64,000 nt of DNA from Ditylenchus dipsaci (taxonomy: Eukaryota; Nematoda; Chromadorea; Rhabditida; Anguinidae): assembly GCA_004194705.1 (NCBI GenBank), contig SADC01000077.1:1-64000 (forward strand), written 5' to 3'. The translations under genes and the position numbers were made by a program. Positions 21,501 to 32,756 of the stretch are shown one piece after another. The number at the start of each line of letters is the position of its first letter. The stretch's first letter is position 1. The notes below the pieces were generated by a model that was not told the origin of the DNA, did not search any database, and saw only the letters and a program-made list of their open reading frames with translations.

Positions 21501-23195
21501 TTTTTGAAAACTGCGACCAGATGGCTCAGGACCCACTCCGGAATGGCCAAAACGCCAAAATAGTTGGTGTTTAGGGGGTAGTCTGGGGGGAGTGATTTTT
21601 TTGCGAAAAATTGATTGGGCGGATCAGATTTCGGGTCCGATGGGCTTAATCCCTCAGAATTCTAGGTTTATGGTGCTTTTGAGTGGTTAAGGTGGAGTTC
21701 CGGAAGCCATCGGACCAGAAATCTTTCATTTTAGCTTTTTCGCCAAAAGTTCACTCCGCCCAAATTACTTTCCGAAAAAACCAATTATTTAAGCATTTTG
21801 GCCATTCCGGAGTGGGTGCTGAGCCATCTGGTTGCAGTTTTTAAAAAAGGCGGTTAATTTAAAAAAAAGGCGGCCAATTTCACACATTAGGCGGTACATT
21901 TCACATACAGCCATTTTTTCACCAACTTTGTAGAGGAGAGTTTCCTGAACAGATCTAGTACGAAACATTCAAATTTTCCTGACATTTTCAATGGAAAAGG
22001 CTGTAAAATATCAAAAACGAGCCAAGAACGAGTTCCCAGCACTGCGTACCAAGACCAAATCAAATAGAGTCCTCAAAGGGGGCGTTTAATCGAGAAGTTT
22101 TTTTTTATAAGTTTTTTTTATTAACTTAATGCTCGTGCGTTACACGGAGGAAAGGCGGCTACCAGCACTTTTTCTTTCTCAAAAAATGTTTACACGCGTT
22201 CTTTTCTGAAGTTTTAACTTTTCTGTCTAATTTTTAAAGTAGTATAAGATAGTCATTATTAGATTTGACGCAAAACGAGTGAAAAATAGAATGATTCATA
22301 AAAATTGCTGGTGCCCCAATTTTTCACCTTATTGTTTTGAAACGCACGGCATGCCTCTTTAAAGGGCCATGGATTGTCCCCGCCAATTAAAAATTTTTCG
22401 CCTAATCATTGAACTTCTGTACGGATTTTTTAACTAGGTTTCTAACAAAACATAGCCTAGAATTTAATTTTAGGTATAGTTGTGTTAGAAACCAAGTTAA
22501 AAAATCCCTACAGAAGTTCAATGGTAAGGAAATTTTTTCGAATTGGCGGGGACAACCGTTGTCGGAGACGGCAATAGCCCTTTAACAACAAAACTTTTTT
22601 GAAAACAACTGCGGAAATCAGAATCCTTGCAATTTTTTACTAGAGTGTGCAATACTTAAAGAATACAATTAGAAGGATTCTGTAAAGTTAGTTTCTATCA
22701 AGACTCGAAAAAGAATTTAATCAAAAACTTTTTATAAATTTAAAAAATTTTCTATTTGCTTTAGTTCTGAGCTCATTAGTGGGTCTGTGTGTGTTCTTTA
22801 TTAACTCGCACAGAACTGAGATCAGGTTTGTGCATGGCATAACCATGACTTACGAGGTAAATCAAAGCTAATTATTTCCAACACATACATATATATATAT
22901 ATATATAGTTTTTTTGCAGCAATCCAAAGGCTACTCCTTTTACCTAGCCATTTGTGGTATGCTTGGTTTTATGCTTTGCTTCCTGGTGGGCATCCTTGCA
23001 ACAATCTTGGTGTTTGTGCATGACACCAATCAGCACCGTCTGACCTCCTCCTCGCTCTCTACGACCAGCCACACCAGTCTTACCAAACAGCATCGTAAAA
23101 CCTTTCCTAAAGAGACCAACAACAACAATAATACTAATAACAACAATAATAATAGCAGTAGCCAAGTTGCTACTATAGCGTCTATTGCTGTTTGA
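18542..23195 (+). CDS. Claudin/PMP22-type tetraspan membrane protein
   Basis: Six exons: 18542-18737, 20714-20827, 20905-20937, 20996-21098, 22765-22856 and 22920-23195, giving about 271 residues. Membrane segment 1 is residues 8-33. The first outer loop has W (TPSWQTV), GLWLDC and THCTYKF, the W-GLW-C-C pattern of claudin/PMP22/MP20 proteins. Segments 2 (CGGTALCFTF), 3 (LVGLCVFFI) and 4 (LCFLVGILATILVFV) follow in order. The cytoplasmic tail is Ser/Thr- and Asn-rich. Such proteins sit in the plasma membrane at cell junctions or act as channel or adhesion subunits. Splice phases agree except between exons 4 and 5, which are out by one base; a missing base is the simplest reason. Introns 1 and 4 (2.0 and 1.7 kb) are swollen by MITEs and the others are 58-77 bp. 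I am confident of the fold class and unsure of the subfamily. Confidence 0.85.
19520..19925. mobile_element. Disrupted MITE of the GCGCGC/CCCCGCCAATTC family
   Basis: The left part (GACAACGGTTGTCCCCTGCC, then CATTGAACTTCTGTATGG) is at 19540-19680. The right end (GGGGGACAATCC..CCATGGTCCTTTG) is at 19886-19922, with the tRNA-like insertion at 19738-19803 between. It lies in intron 1 of the tetraspan gene. Better-preserved copies are at 22361 and 47963. Confidence 0.5.
19738..19803 (-). tRNA. Truncated tRNA-like sequence
   Basis: Minus-strand reading starts GGCGACCCGATAGCTCAAAT and has a good D arm (GCTC..GAGC) and an anticodon-loop-like CTTGCAA. The anticodon stem does not pair, and the T arm is cut after CGTGGG. 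It is bounded by inverted GGCCTG sequences. It is probably a tRNA pseudogene or the head of a tRNA-derived repeat, not a working tRNA. Confidence 0.35.
20204..20400. mobile_element. MITE, GGACCATACTTGTTGATGC family
   Basis: Hairpin in intron 1 of the tetraspan gene, with ends GGACCATACTCGTTGATGC and GCATCAACAAGTATAGTC. It is one of the best-paired copies. Confidence 0.75.
21386..21903. mobile_element. Foldback-type element with GGCCGCC repeat ends
   Basis: Ends TGAAATGTACCGCCTAATGT and the inverse lead into units AATTGGCCGCCTTTTTT, about four at the left and two at the right. The interior also pairs (AATGGCCAAAACGCC with its inverse near 21790; ATTGGGCGGATCAGA and relatives are shared with 51880-52110). 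It sits in intron 4 of the tetraspan gene. Confidence 0.75.
22361..22583. mobile_element. MITE, CCCCGCCAATTC family
   Basis: Hairpin with ends AAAGGGCCATGG and AATAGCCCTTT and inner blocks CATTGAACTTCTGTACGG and TCTAACAAAAC. Related copies are at 47963-48200, 36694-36870 (same ends, different core) and 42745-42850 (left half only). Confidence 0.7.
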
Positions 23196-23433
23196 GCTTG
23201 CACATTATTGGGTTATGTAAAAAATTATATTGCGATTACTTTTATCTATGCCTTTTTTAAGACCTCATAAAAAGCTATATCTTTGTTGTCAGAACAAAGT
23301 CTTTTTTAGTTACCAAAAACTAGTCAGAAAATTCTTTCATGTTGTATTTTATCAGTTGGAGTCTCGTGTACAGTTGACGTTAACAACACCTATTTCAAAA
23401 ATAGGTGTCCTGATATCGAATGTAAGAGGTCTT

Positions 23434-23660
23434 AAAGAGGCATACCAGCGCGTCACATTGCAAATTAAGCGGGGACCAGCAAATTTTCAAAAATCTTCCT
23501 TGTTTTCACTCGTTTCATGTCAAATCAGATATTTATGACTTTATCCTACTTTTAAAAAGTATGCAGAACACCTTGTCGTATCGGGTAGAACGCTTGTGGA
23601 AAACAGTAATGAGAGAAAGGAATTACTGGTCCCCAGTGCAACGCGCTGGTATGCCCCTAT
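23434..23660. mobile_element. MITE, GGGCATACCAGCGCG family
   Basis: Inverted ends GAGGCATACCAGCGCGTCAC and GCGCTGGTATGCCCC. The second copy is at 53030-53268. Related inner sequence (without the ends) is at 28270-28440 and 40310-40500. Confidence 0.65.
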
Positions 23661-23754
23661 AATGGCGAAACTATCGTGATTCTTAGAAAATATCACAAAA
23701 ATATGAATCCTTGCAATTTTTCGGACCAAACCGACGGAACAAAACTCGATCATA

Positions 23755-23835
23755 AAAGTTAAGGCACAAAAGTGTCGGGTCCTAGGCGGCAACAAATTTC
23801 TGTGGTGTCCCTATATCAAACGTCGACTGTATAGC
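23755..23835. repeat. Solo transposon end, CCTAGGCGG..GTCGACTGTA
   Basis: The order GGTCCTAGGCGGCAACAAAT, then GTGTCCCTATATCAAACGTCGACTGTA, recurs at 37885-37955 and 60575-60655. The terminal CAGTCGAC with an adjacent TA resembles mariner/pogo-type ends. No opposite end was found nearby. Confidence 0.45.
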
Positions 23836-24047
23836 CTTTGACCATTAGGAAAATGAATTTTTAGTGTTTACCGAGCCGGCCCTGTATGTGGCGGCCCACT
23901 CGAGACATTTTAGAGAGTTTGAACAGAGTGGCAGCGAGACCCGGTTGCGGAAAGATATCTGATATAGATCTATGGCAGAAAATTGCGACGCAAATCCAAA
24001 TACTGTGGAGATAGTATGCGCTGTAGAGACAAATTTACTTTTTGCTA

Positions 24048-27000
24048 TCATTTGAAAAGCTGTGTGATCTCTAGTTCTAGCGAAGATAATAATTTTCTAT
24101 GGTGTTGGAGTTGCCAATTCAGTAAAGAAAGTTTGTTGGTGGCATCTTCTTGCGGTGGTTTACTGCAATAATGAAATGTGTAAAAGAATGTTCGTATAAG
24201 AAAGACTTTTGTATAATTTTCAACATTGAGCACATTTTCAGTATAATTTGCAGAAAAAAGAACCTTTTAGTTTTCACTTTGTTGGCTGTCTCCCAGAAGT
24301 GTAATCTAGAGTTTAGAGAACATAGCTGGAAAGAATTCTCGGCAAATGTGTCCACTAGGCTTTCGAAACATTGCTTCACATCTCTCTAAAACTTTTGGCT
24401 GAAAATCATTAGCCAATAACACATAGTAAGCACCTGTTCGAATGTAGAAGCACTGTGTTTGGCAGTGTTCATAAGTTTGTCCACAAATTCAGCCTTTTCT
24501 TCATAGGCATCTCTTTCGTGTGTAAGTAAAACCAACTGTCTACAAAGGCGCACAATAATTAGACAAAATGAAATTGCTTGAAATTAGGACTGGAAATAAA
24601 AAATTTCGAAAAAGGACATTTGGCTACAAAAAGACATTTTCTAAGTAAAAATGTCCTTTTTATCAAGTGCTACATTATATTTTGAGGCGTAAAAGGTTAA
24701 GACGTAAAGTATTAGGCTGTGTTATAAATACGTTCGCTTTTTTAAATCAATTTTTTATGATATTGTGTTTTTCTATAAATTTTTTGACAATTTTTTAAAG
24801 TTAACTTTTTATTTCGTAGTTTACAATTGTGGCTACAAAATTATATCTCAACTTTTGAAAAATTGACAAAAATTTATATGAAAAATACAATGCCACAAAA
24901 ATTTCGTTTGAAAAAACCCGAGCGTATTTATGACAGAACCTAATACAGGGTGTCCTAGAAAAAAAACCCTACCCTTTAAGGGCACCGTAGGACCGTTTTT
25001 AATTTTCAATTTTCTGTGCACGATATGTCATCTTATAGCCCTGGAAATTCTCTAGCAAATGGTTTATCAACATTTACTAAGTGAATATGGCATTGTGGGT
25101 AAATAAACAGAACAAATTTAAAAAACCGGATTTTCAATCCCCGGATTTTCAGTTTTTGTTCACTGAAAAAATTATTGACGTATTTTTAGGTCAAATATCA
25201 GTATCAAAATATATTTTGCAAAAATATTTCAAACACAGGATTTTGTAGCCCTTTCTTTTCTCTTTCGATTGGTATATAAAAATTTCCCGAACAATTTTCA
25301 AAAATCAGCATCCGGCTCTTAACACAAATAAAGTCATTTCCCGAAATTTGACAAGCACTTTTGTCCCCTTAACTGGTCAAAATTTCGCTCGAATGTTTTG
25401 CGCTGTGATTTTTTCTTGCATTCATATTGTAGCGCAGATCAGAAGCTACAAAACCCTTTTTACAGAACTTTTTTGTAAATTAAAATGTTGAGATATGGTC
25501 TCATGAAAACAGCAAAACCATTAAAAACGACTGAAAATCGAAAAAATGCAAAAAAGTTGATTTTCGGATATTTGTGGTTTTTTTCAAAAAGCCATAACTC
25601 AACATTTATATTTTCAGAAAATATTATGCAAATCGGGTTTGTAGCGCTTGATCTGCGCTACGACATAGTGCAATAATGTTATCACAGCACATAAAACTTT
25701 ATCAAATTTTTCTGACCATGAGTCAATTTGACAAAACAGAAAATCCGGTGATCGAAAATCCGGTTTTTTTGATTTGTTCTGTTTATTTACCCACAATGCA
25801 TTGTCACTTAGTAAATGTTGATAAACCATTTGCTAGAGAATTTCCAGGGCTATAAGATGACATATCGTGCATAGAAAATTGAAAATTAAAAATGGTCCTA
25901 CGGTGGCCTTGAACGGTAGGAGGTTTTTTTTCTGGGACACCCTGTATATAAATAGTATAAAAAAATTTAGGGCCTGGAAAAAACACAAATGTTATGGACG
26001 TATGGGCGTTTGGTACTTTTTGTGCCATTTCGTTTAAAGCTGCACCCTTTGAATTTAATTTATTTTTTGGCTGTTTGGTTCATTTTTTGATTTTTAGTAG
26101 GATGGGCCAGCGCACGTTAGGATGGGCGGCAGGAGTGCCTTATAATGGGGTTGCCCAAAAGTGGTTTTAAAGGGGGGGGGGTAGGGACATTTCGGTTTGA
26201 AAAAAGGGCTTCCATGGCGCAGTGCGTAAGTGCTCGCGTTTTTGGCCCAAAATGGTGTTTTTTCGGTGTTGCAGGTTCAAACCCACGTAGGGGCACACTA
26301 TTTTTTTGGCTTGTTTGGCCAGTTTAGAGGTAATTTGGGTCGCTGATCCCGAACCCGGCGTCAAAAAAGTCTAATTGCCTCTAAACTGGCCAAACAAGCC
26401 AAAAAATAGTGTGCCCCTACGTGGGATTGAAGCTGCAACATTAAAAAACACCATTTTGGGCCAAAAACGCGAGCACTTACGCACTGCGCCATGGAAGCCA
26501 CTTTTTCAAACATAAATGGCTTCCCCCCCTTAACCACTTTCTTGTGCGTTTTAGCTGCTGAAACGTGTAGAAAACATGTTTTTAGGGCCCGGTCGACCAT
26601 TTTTAGAAAAAAAATTTCACCAAAAATCGAGTTTTTGCCCTGGGGGACCAAGGTAAAGGGTACTGGAGGGTATCTGGATACTTTACTTTTTTATATAAAT
26701 GAGAGTATTCTACCCCGTTTTGGTCACTGGATCTGGGCAAAAAGACTCTCTAAATGCATTTACAATCAAGAGTCTTGCTCGGGGTTATGTCTAAGGTGAG
26801 TGAGTGCGCGCATCTCTAACTCTCAAGCCCCTGCACCCCCTTCGGGGACTTGGGGGCTTGGAGTTGAGATGCTCACACCCACATACCTTAGACACAAACC
26901 ACTCTAAAGTGACTCTGGGTGCATAAAAATGTATGCATACTAGAGTTTCTTTATGCGGTAGGCCCTAGTCAACAAAACTACGTTCAAATTCCATCTTTTT

Positions 27001-27954
27001 GGGGTATCCAGGTACCTTCAGGTTGGATTGCCTTGGGGGACCAAGGCAAAAGTCGATTTTTGGTGAAATTCTTTTTGTCTATAAATGGTCGACCGGGCCC
27101 TAAAAACATGTTTTCTACACGTTTCAGCAGCTAAAACGCACAAAAAAGTGGTAAAGACCCTTTTTGGGCAACCCCATTATAAGGCACTTTAGCCAGAGGT
27201 GCTTTACCATGATTCCCGAACTGCAAAAAACCAAAATTGAAATCCACCTTTCTTTGACTAATTGCCGAGCACACATGGAGAAGAAAACTTGTCGTTGCTG
27301 CTCAAAGCTGGCATGTAATTTGCAGAACCTTAAATGTTTATTTGAGAATAAATGTCTCAAAAAATGTTAAAAACCTGAGAAAACGGTCCAAGTTATCTCC
27401 CAAAGAGTGTTTCCTTCACTAACTTCTCCCTCGTCCAAATCAGCGAAAAATTCCCAGAAAGCATCTATCTGTTTATGATCACTCAATTCGGCTCTAATCT
27501 GCGGCAAATTGATGACTAATTTGTGAAATTGTTCTCTTTCTATTTGCTCCTGTAATTAATTACAAGTTTTCAAAGTGCTAGCTTAAATACAAGTCTATTA
27601 GTCCCACTCTCACACTCCAATTGGCTCAAAACATCACGAAAATTTAGAAGATGGTTCAAAATAATTAGGTTTTCCAATATTGTAATTTATCGATTTATTT
27701 GTAAAAGTACTTAGAACAAATGATTGTATGTGCAGTGGGTCTCTGGACTCTCGTTGCAAACAAGTATGCAAAGTCGACAGTGCAACTCTACACTGGCTAG
27801 GGTCATATTTGTTATCTGTTTTTTTGATCTTATGCGACTTTGAATAAAAAAGGCATAAATTGATTTGATTTGCTGAAAACATATTTTTTGTTTCGAGCGT
27901 TTCTGCTTTTTGGTAGCATATTTCACATTTTTCGTCGCATTTTTCAGATTCTTA
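24048..27954 (-). CDS. Unidentified charged, probably coiled-coil protein (C-terminal part)
   Basis: Minus-strand exons: 27718-27815 (the frame is open on to about 27954, with CDEKCEICYQKAETLE), 27375-27549, 27248-27328, 24434-24539, 24264-24385 and 24048-24162 (stop). Motifs in order are RDPLHIQSF, EQIEREQFHKLVINLPQIR, DAFWEFFADLDEGEV, FEQQRQVFFSMCARQLVKER, THERDAYEEKAEFVDKLM, CFESLVDTFAENSFQLCSL and SSLELEITQLFK. Phases agree at every junction except 27375/27328, which is out by one base. The long runs of Glu, Lys, Gln and Leu suggest helical coiled coil, and there is no membrane segment. The 2.7-kb intron between 24539 and 27248 holds two ~1-kb palindromes. I do not recognise the family. 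The 5' end may continue beyond 27954. Confidence 0.65.
24944..25946. mobile_element. 1-kb palindromic element with TACAGGGTGTCC ends
   Basis: Left TACAGGGTGTCCTAG and right GGGACACCCTGTA are inverted and flanked by TA. The next ~150 bp (CGATATGTCATCTTATAGCC, CTCTAGCAAATGG) also pair, and the centre is AT-rich. CAGGGTGTCCC ends also occur at 5344 and, degenerate, at 36985. It lies in an intron of the minus-strand coiled-coil gene. Confidence 0.75.
26134..27189. mobile_element. Nested palindromic element, outer copy
   Basis: AGTGCCTTATAATGGGGTTG at 26134 pairs with CAACCCCATTATAAGGCACT at 27169. Inner blocks CGTGTAGAAAACATG..GGGCCCGGTCGACC (26565-26600) pair with 27085-27125, and the centre is the dispersed hairpin AGCCCCTGCACCCCC at 26780-26900. 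A tRNA-like inverted pair (26207-26510) interrupts its left arm. Confidence 0.7.
26207..26510. repeat. Head-to-head pair of tRNA-like (SINE-type) sequences
   Basis: The + copy has an A-box-like TGGCGCAGTGCGTAAG at 26215 and a B box GGTTCAAACCC at 26273, followed by GGGGCACACTATTTTTTT. The inverse copy ends at 26510. Relatives, all as inverted pairs or halves, are at 42480-42745, 52910-53010 and 54487-54816. All share a downstream block ATTTGGGTCGCTGAT. The acceptor stem does not pair well, so these are tRNA-derived repeats and not tRNA genes. Confidence 0.6.
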
Positions 27955-28049
27955 GCAAGACAGATCAATTACAGCCATTAAAAAATCGCTATCTAATTTT
28001 AAATTAATGTCGAGACAATCAGAAAATAACCTACGATTTCTTTTGTTCT

Positions 28050-28247
28050 TAAAGAACCATACTTGTTGATGCAAATGGGAATTTCTAAAATTCAAATGCG
28101 CGCGGGACACTTCTCTTTCGTCTCCCACTGTACTCTTTTGAGTCGCTCGAAATAACTCCAAAGAGTAGAGTACGAGACGAAAGAGGAGTGTCCGCGCGCA
28201 TTTAAATTTTTCAAATTCTCATTTGCATCAACAAGTATGGTCCTTTA
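28050..28247. mobile_element. MITE, GGACCATACTTGTTGATGC family
   Basis: Fourth copy of the ~200-bp hairpin, with ends AAAGAACCATACTTGTTGATGC and TCAACAAGTATGGTCCTTT. It lies just upstream of the 5'-most visible exon of the minus-strand coiled-coil gene. Confidence 0.75.
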
Positions 28248-28445
28248 AGATGGAGGAGTTCTTGAAGTATACCAGTCCATTACAGTTAAAAAAAGATGGA
28301 GGCAGAAAATTCTTGCTCTGTTGAAAATTTTCTATAAACGTACTGCATGATCAGATGAAAGTTGTATGCCTAATTCATGAAATAGGATGTGGTCATAAAT
28401 GTCAGACTTAACACAAAGAGAGTAAATCAAGGAAACGAAAACCTA

Positions 28446-30841
28446 CTGATTAGCTAAAAACGTGAGTTGTCTGTTTTTAAAGTCTGATATTTGACAAAAT
28501 GTATGTTTTGCAAAAATATGAGAATATATGTATATGTGCACCGCCTTAGAAGACAATGCTTTCCAAAATTTTCAATTCCGCCGCTATTATCTGGGCAGGA
28601 ACATTCAAGTACCTCAAACTTGGTAATTAACCGAAGAAGTAGGCTGACTGGCAGCTTTTGTCTACAGCGCAATGCAACAAATGTCTGGTGTGCGCCTCTT
28701 TTAAAAGACAACACAGGAGCTATAGAACAGAGAATAGGAGACACTAAAGAGCATATCTTTCTATGTCTGCTTTTTTGTGTCTGCCTTAAATTGGTTATTT
28801 CTCACTCTTTTACACACAGAAAATATTTTGCTTAACAAAGATAAGCAGAGAAATAGTAAGACATTACCTACATAAAGAGAGATTAGACAAATAAAGTAGA
28901 GGGCGCAGCCCAGCCTAGAATTGAAGTGTTACAGTCATAAAGAGCCTGCAAGACCTTCTTCTTGGTTTAATTACCCAGTATCACAAGGTACTAGTGGTGT
29001 CCTGACCTAGCCTCTTTTGAGGATAGTGTCTATGGACAAACTTAGTTTTTGGAACACGCCTCCGGGGTCTATCCGGAGGCTAATTTTATCTTAGTGTCTA
29101 TGGATACAAACACTATGCAAACAAATGTTTGGCAAAACTTAAATTTATGATTATCATTTTATCACATTTTTTGAAATGACTTCTTAATGGTTTTAGTTTT
29201 TTTTTAGAAAACTCAATTCAGTCGACTATCTCTATAATGACTCTCAAGAAACCGGCCATACTAGGTCGTTATAGAGAAAGGACGTCATAAGAGAGTCGGG
29301 CGCTACTGTAATATACCCCCCCCCCCCAATAATTTTTAGGCTTAGGAATTAGGCTTTAGCCCTTAGGCTTAGGCTTTGGGCCTTAGGCATAAAGCTCAGG
29401 GACAACACGTAATAATTTCACCACTTTTCCAAAAAAAGTATGGTTTTTGGGGTACCTGAAAAATTATTGGGGGGGGGGTATATGACAGTAGCGTCGAGAG
29501 TCGTTATAAAGAGAGTGCATTATCAAAAGTCTACCAGAGGGTCGTTACATAAAGCGGATGTTATGGCATCAGTGTTGTTATGATCAAAACACAAAACACC
29601 CGACAACCATTTTATTGTTTTTAGGGTTCATAGCATACCTGAATTCTGTTTTTGGGCTTTATACAAAAATTAAAAAAATGGAGGGACAGGACAATTCCGT
29701 CGCCCGCCGTCAGAAACACACACTGATGCCATAACATCCGCTTTATGTAACGACCCTCTGGTAGACTTTTGATAATGCACTCTCTTTATAACGACTCTCG
29801 ACGCTACTGTCATATACCCCCCCCCCCTAATTTTTCAGGTACCCAAAAACCATACTTTTTTTGGAAAAGTGGTGAAATTATTACGTGTTGTCCCTGAGCT
29901 TTATGCTAAGGCCCAAGCCTAAGCCTAAGGGCTAAAGCCTAATTCCTAAGCCTAAAAATTATTGGGGGGGGGTATATTACAGTAGCGCCCGACTCTCTTT
30001 ATGACGTCCTTTCTCTATAACGACCTAGTATGGCCGGTTTCTTGAGAGTCATTATAGAGATAGTCGACTGAATTGAGTTTTCTAAAAAAAACTAAAACCA
30101 TTAAGAAGTCATTTCAAAAATGTGATAAAATGATAATCATAATTTAAGTTTTGCCAAACATTTTGTTTGCATAGTGTTTGTATCCATAGACACTAAGATA
30201 AATTAGCCTCCGGATAGACCGGAGGCGTGTTCCAAAACTAAGGTTTGTCCATAGACACTATCCTCAAAAGAGGCTAGGTCAGGACACCACTAGTACCTTG
30301 TGATACTGGGTAATTAAACCAAAGAAGAAGGTCTTGCAGGCTCTTTTATGACTGTAACACTTCAATTCTAGGCTGGGCTGCGCCCTCTACTTTATTTGTC
30401 TAATCTCTCTTTTATGTAGGTAATGTCTTACTATTTCTCTGCTTATCTTTGTTAAGCAAAATATTTTCTGTGTGTAAAAGAGTGAGAAATAACCAATTTA
30501 AGGCAGACACAAAAAGCAGACATAGAAAGATATGCTCTTTAGTGTCTCCTATTCTCTGTTCTATAGCTCCTGTGTTGTCTTTTAAAAGAGGGCGCACACC
30601 AGACATTTGTTGCATTGCGCTGTAGACAAAAGCTGCCAGTCAGCCTACTTCTTCGGTTTAATTACCAAGTTTGAGGTACTTGAATGTTCCTGCCCAGATA
30701 ATAGCGGCGGAATTGAAAATTTTGGAAAGCATTGTCTTCTAAGGCGGTGCACATATACATATATTCTCATATTTTTGCAAACATACATTTTGTCAAATAT
30801 CAGACTTTAAAAACAGACAACTCACGTTTTTAGCTAATCAG
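28446..30841. repeat. 2.4-kb palindrome with ~1.1-kb arms
   Basis: CTGATTAGCTAAAAACGTGAG at 28446 pairs with its inverse ending at 30841. Pairing continues to about 29576 and 29717, leaving a spacer of about 140 bp. Inside each arm are CCGGAGGC blocks, C/G runs (29311-29325, 29466-29475 and mirror) and ATATGACAGTAGCG. The arms look nearly identical except for small indels. The frames of about 100 codons in both arms mirror each other and have no splice sites, so I do not call genes here. Confidence 0.8.
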
Positions 30842-31160
30842 CAGGGTTCTTTAAGAACGTCGGCTAATGTCGGCTAATGAAACTCGTAATTTATAAAAAG
30901 GACTCTGGCTTTCCGCCAGCCGAATCGCTATAGTAGCCGCTCTATATGTCTGGCCAAAGCCAATAGCAAAGCCTTTGCGATACAAACACGAGACGTTTCA
31001 AACAGGTCGCAATAACGCCCGATTTATGCAAAAAAAATAGTGCAGATCCCGACGCTACAATCAAGCACAAACCGGCCAGAGGAAATCCTCAAAATGAATT
31101 TTGTTAAAATGATACTTGAAACATGAAATATTTCACCACATTTGTAAGTAAAATGTGGTA

Positions 31161-31772
31161 ATACAGTCGAGCACCAACAACGAGGATTGTTTGAGCACCG
31201 GTTAGCCGGCGCTCAAACCCGCTTTAAAGGGGCATGCCCACGCTAATAAGAGGTGGATACAGTGACACAAAAAATGTGCATACTTTTTATGTTAGGAATA
31301 TGGCAAATATAGCACTGACCTCAAATTGAGCACCGGTTGAGCGCATGCGCTTAATTGTCCTGGTTACAACGGCACCTTGAGAGAAAATTGGCTGGCCGAC
31401 CGAGAAACACGACAAGTTCACCGCCGACATAACAGTATCGATAAAACGACACCCGGTACCAAAACCGATCCTAATCAATAAAATTACCCCGATATAACTA
31501 TCCTTTTTTGGTCAAAAATTCAGATCTGAGCGTAATTTTTGCGAACTAAATTTTAATTTAAAAGAGTTTTTTAAAAATTCGCTCATTTTTAGTCTTTAAT
31601 TCTTCATTCTAGCTCCGTTTTGACTCTTTGTTGCTTGTTCTCCACTGGATACCAAAAAAGATAATTTTTAGCTTAGTGCGGTAAAAAGGATATTCCTCAT
31701 GCAACGGCACACGCGATAACGGCACCTTTCACCACCCCCAGGGGTGCCGTTATATCGGCACTCGACTGTATA
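31161..31772. mobile_element. ~0.6-kb element with TACAGTCGAG ends
   Basis: Left ATACAGTCGAGCACC and right GGCACTCGACTGTAT are inverted and bounded by TA, as in mariner/pogo-type MITEs. The interior has GAGCACCGGTT repeated at 31194 and 31329. A short open frame on the minus strand inside it has no support. Confidence 0.55.
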
Positions 31773-32018
31773 AGTAAAAGAGCTGAGGGTGATCTACAGT
31801 TATAATTCTAAGAAAATACGGTATCGAAAATAAAAAATCCGGCGCTACCGGAATAAATATAAACAAGCCTCCCTTTCACAATAATTTAGTCGTAGGCTTA
31901 GGCTCAAGACCTGGCCACTACTAATATCAGCTTTTTCGAAAAAAAAATTGAAAATGGTGGTTTTTAGGTACCCCTAAAAAGTCATTGGCGGGGAGGTATA
32001 TTCCAGTAGTAGTTTAAA

Positions 32019-32200
32019 TACCGTATACTCTAAATATACCGGCACTCTCTATTTGAACGGCACTCTCTAATAGAGCGGCGTGGGGTTGAGACCAAATTAG
32101 AGAGGTTAACCATTTTTATGGCATTTTTAAAGTGAAGTCAAACAAATTTTTGGGGCTGAAAAATAAAGCAACATGCCGCTCTATTAGCGAGAATACGGTA
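32019..32200. mobile_element. pogo-like MITE, CCGTATNTTC family
   Basis: Ends TACCGTATACTCTAAATA and CTCTATTAGCGAGAATACGGTA are inverted, with GGCACTCTC and AGAGCGGC subterminal blocks. Other members are at 39993, 48612, 52537 and 58357. Confidence 0.65.
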
Positions 32201-32299
32201 ATAAAAAAATCTCCTAACTGACCATTTTATTGCTGTTCTCCAGTTTTTTGTTCAGCGCACAATTTTAGGGAAAGCAACTGAGACGGTCAGCCTTCTCTA

Positions 32300-32756
32300 G
32301 CCAACAACACTTGTTGACTGCTCTGTTCAGGAATGCAGCCCCACACCCTGCTTTGCCACTACTTTCCCCACTCGACATATTTTTTGGTCCTGGAGGTAGT
32401 CGAGGTAGTGCAACGGGGTGACCACTGCTTGGCTTGCCACTGGTAGCAGTCCTGACTGAGGCAGTACTTTGCCTACTTCATTGCTTTGGATTCTCGGCAA
32501 TTTTTCCGAACTAGCTTGAGAAATCACAGAGAACTAGATAAATTAAATGTTCTTTTGTAGTTTTGAACTCCGCCTTAGACTTGTTTGGCTGGTTGGAATG
32601 CAAATTGGATTTGAAAATTTGGTCGGCAGCAGCAAATTGTTGTTTTTGTTGAAGCTTAGAATGATTGATTTTTGGGCCTTTGCCATGTTTGGCTAAGCAA
32701 TCAATGTGGAGTTTTCTAGCCGCATTTAACTGCCTACTACTTACACTAATAGACAT
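32300..32756 (-). CDS. Unidentified minus-strand coding stretch with conflicting frames
   Basis: From an ATG at 32756 one frame reads MSISVSSRQLNAARKLHIDC and continues through KINHSKLQQKQQFAAADQIF and KSKAEFKTTKEHLI to a stop at 32511. Two further frames then stay open to about 32300 (SSEKLPRIQSNEVGKVLPQ, and a Ser/Gly/Pro-rich frame with LPRLPPGPKNMSSGE). A small intron (acceptor TTTCTCAAG near 32518) or a frame break probably joins them. The Gln- and Ser-rich composition suggests a disordered protein. I do not recognise the family. Confidence 0.4.

Noticed and set aside
22884..22908. TA microsatellite near a splice acceptor
   Set aside because: It is an ordinary simple repeat in the last intron of the tetraspan gene.
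28454..28835. Frames of about 100 codons in the 28.4-kb palindrome arm (and mirror at 30412-30810)
   Set aside because: Both strands and both arms give similar frames, with no splice sites, no recognisable domain and frame breaks between arms.
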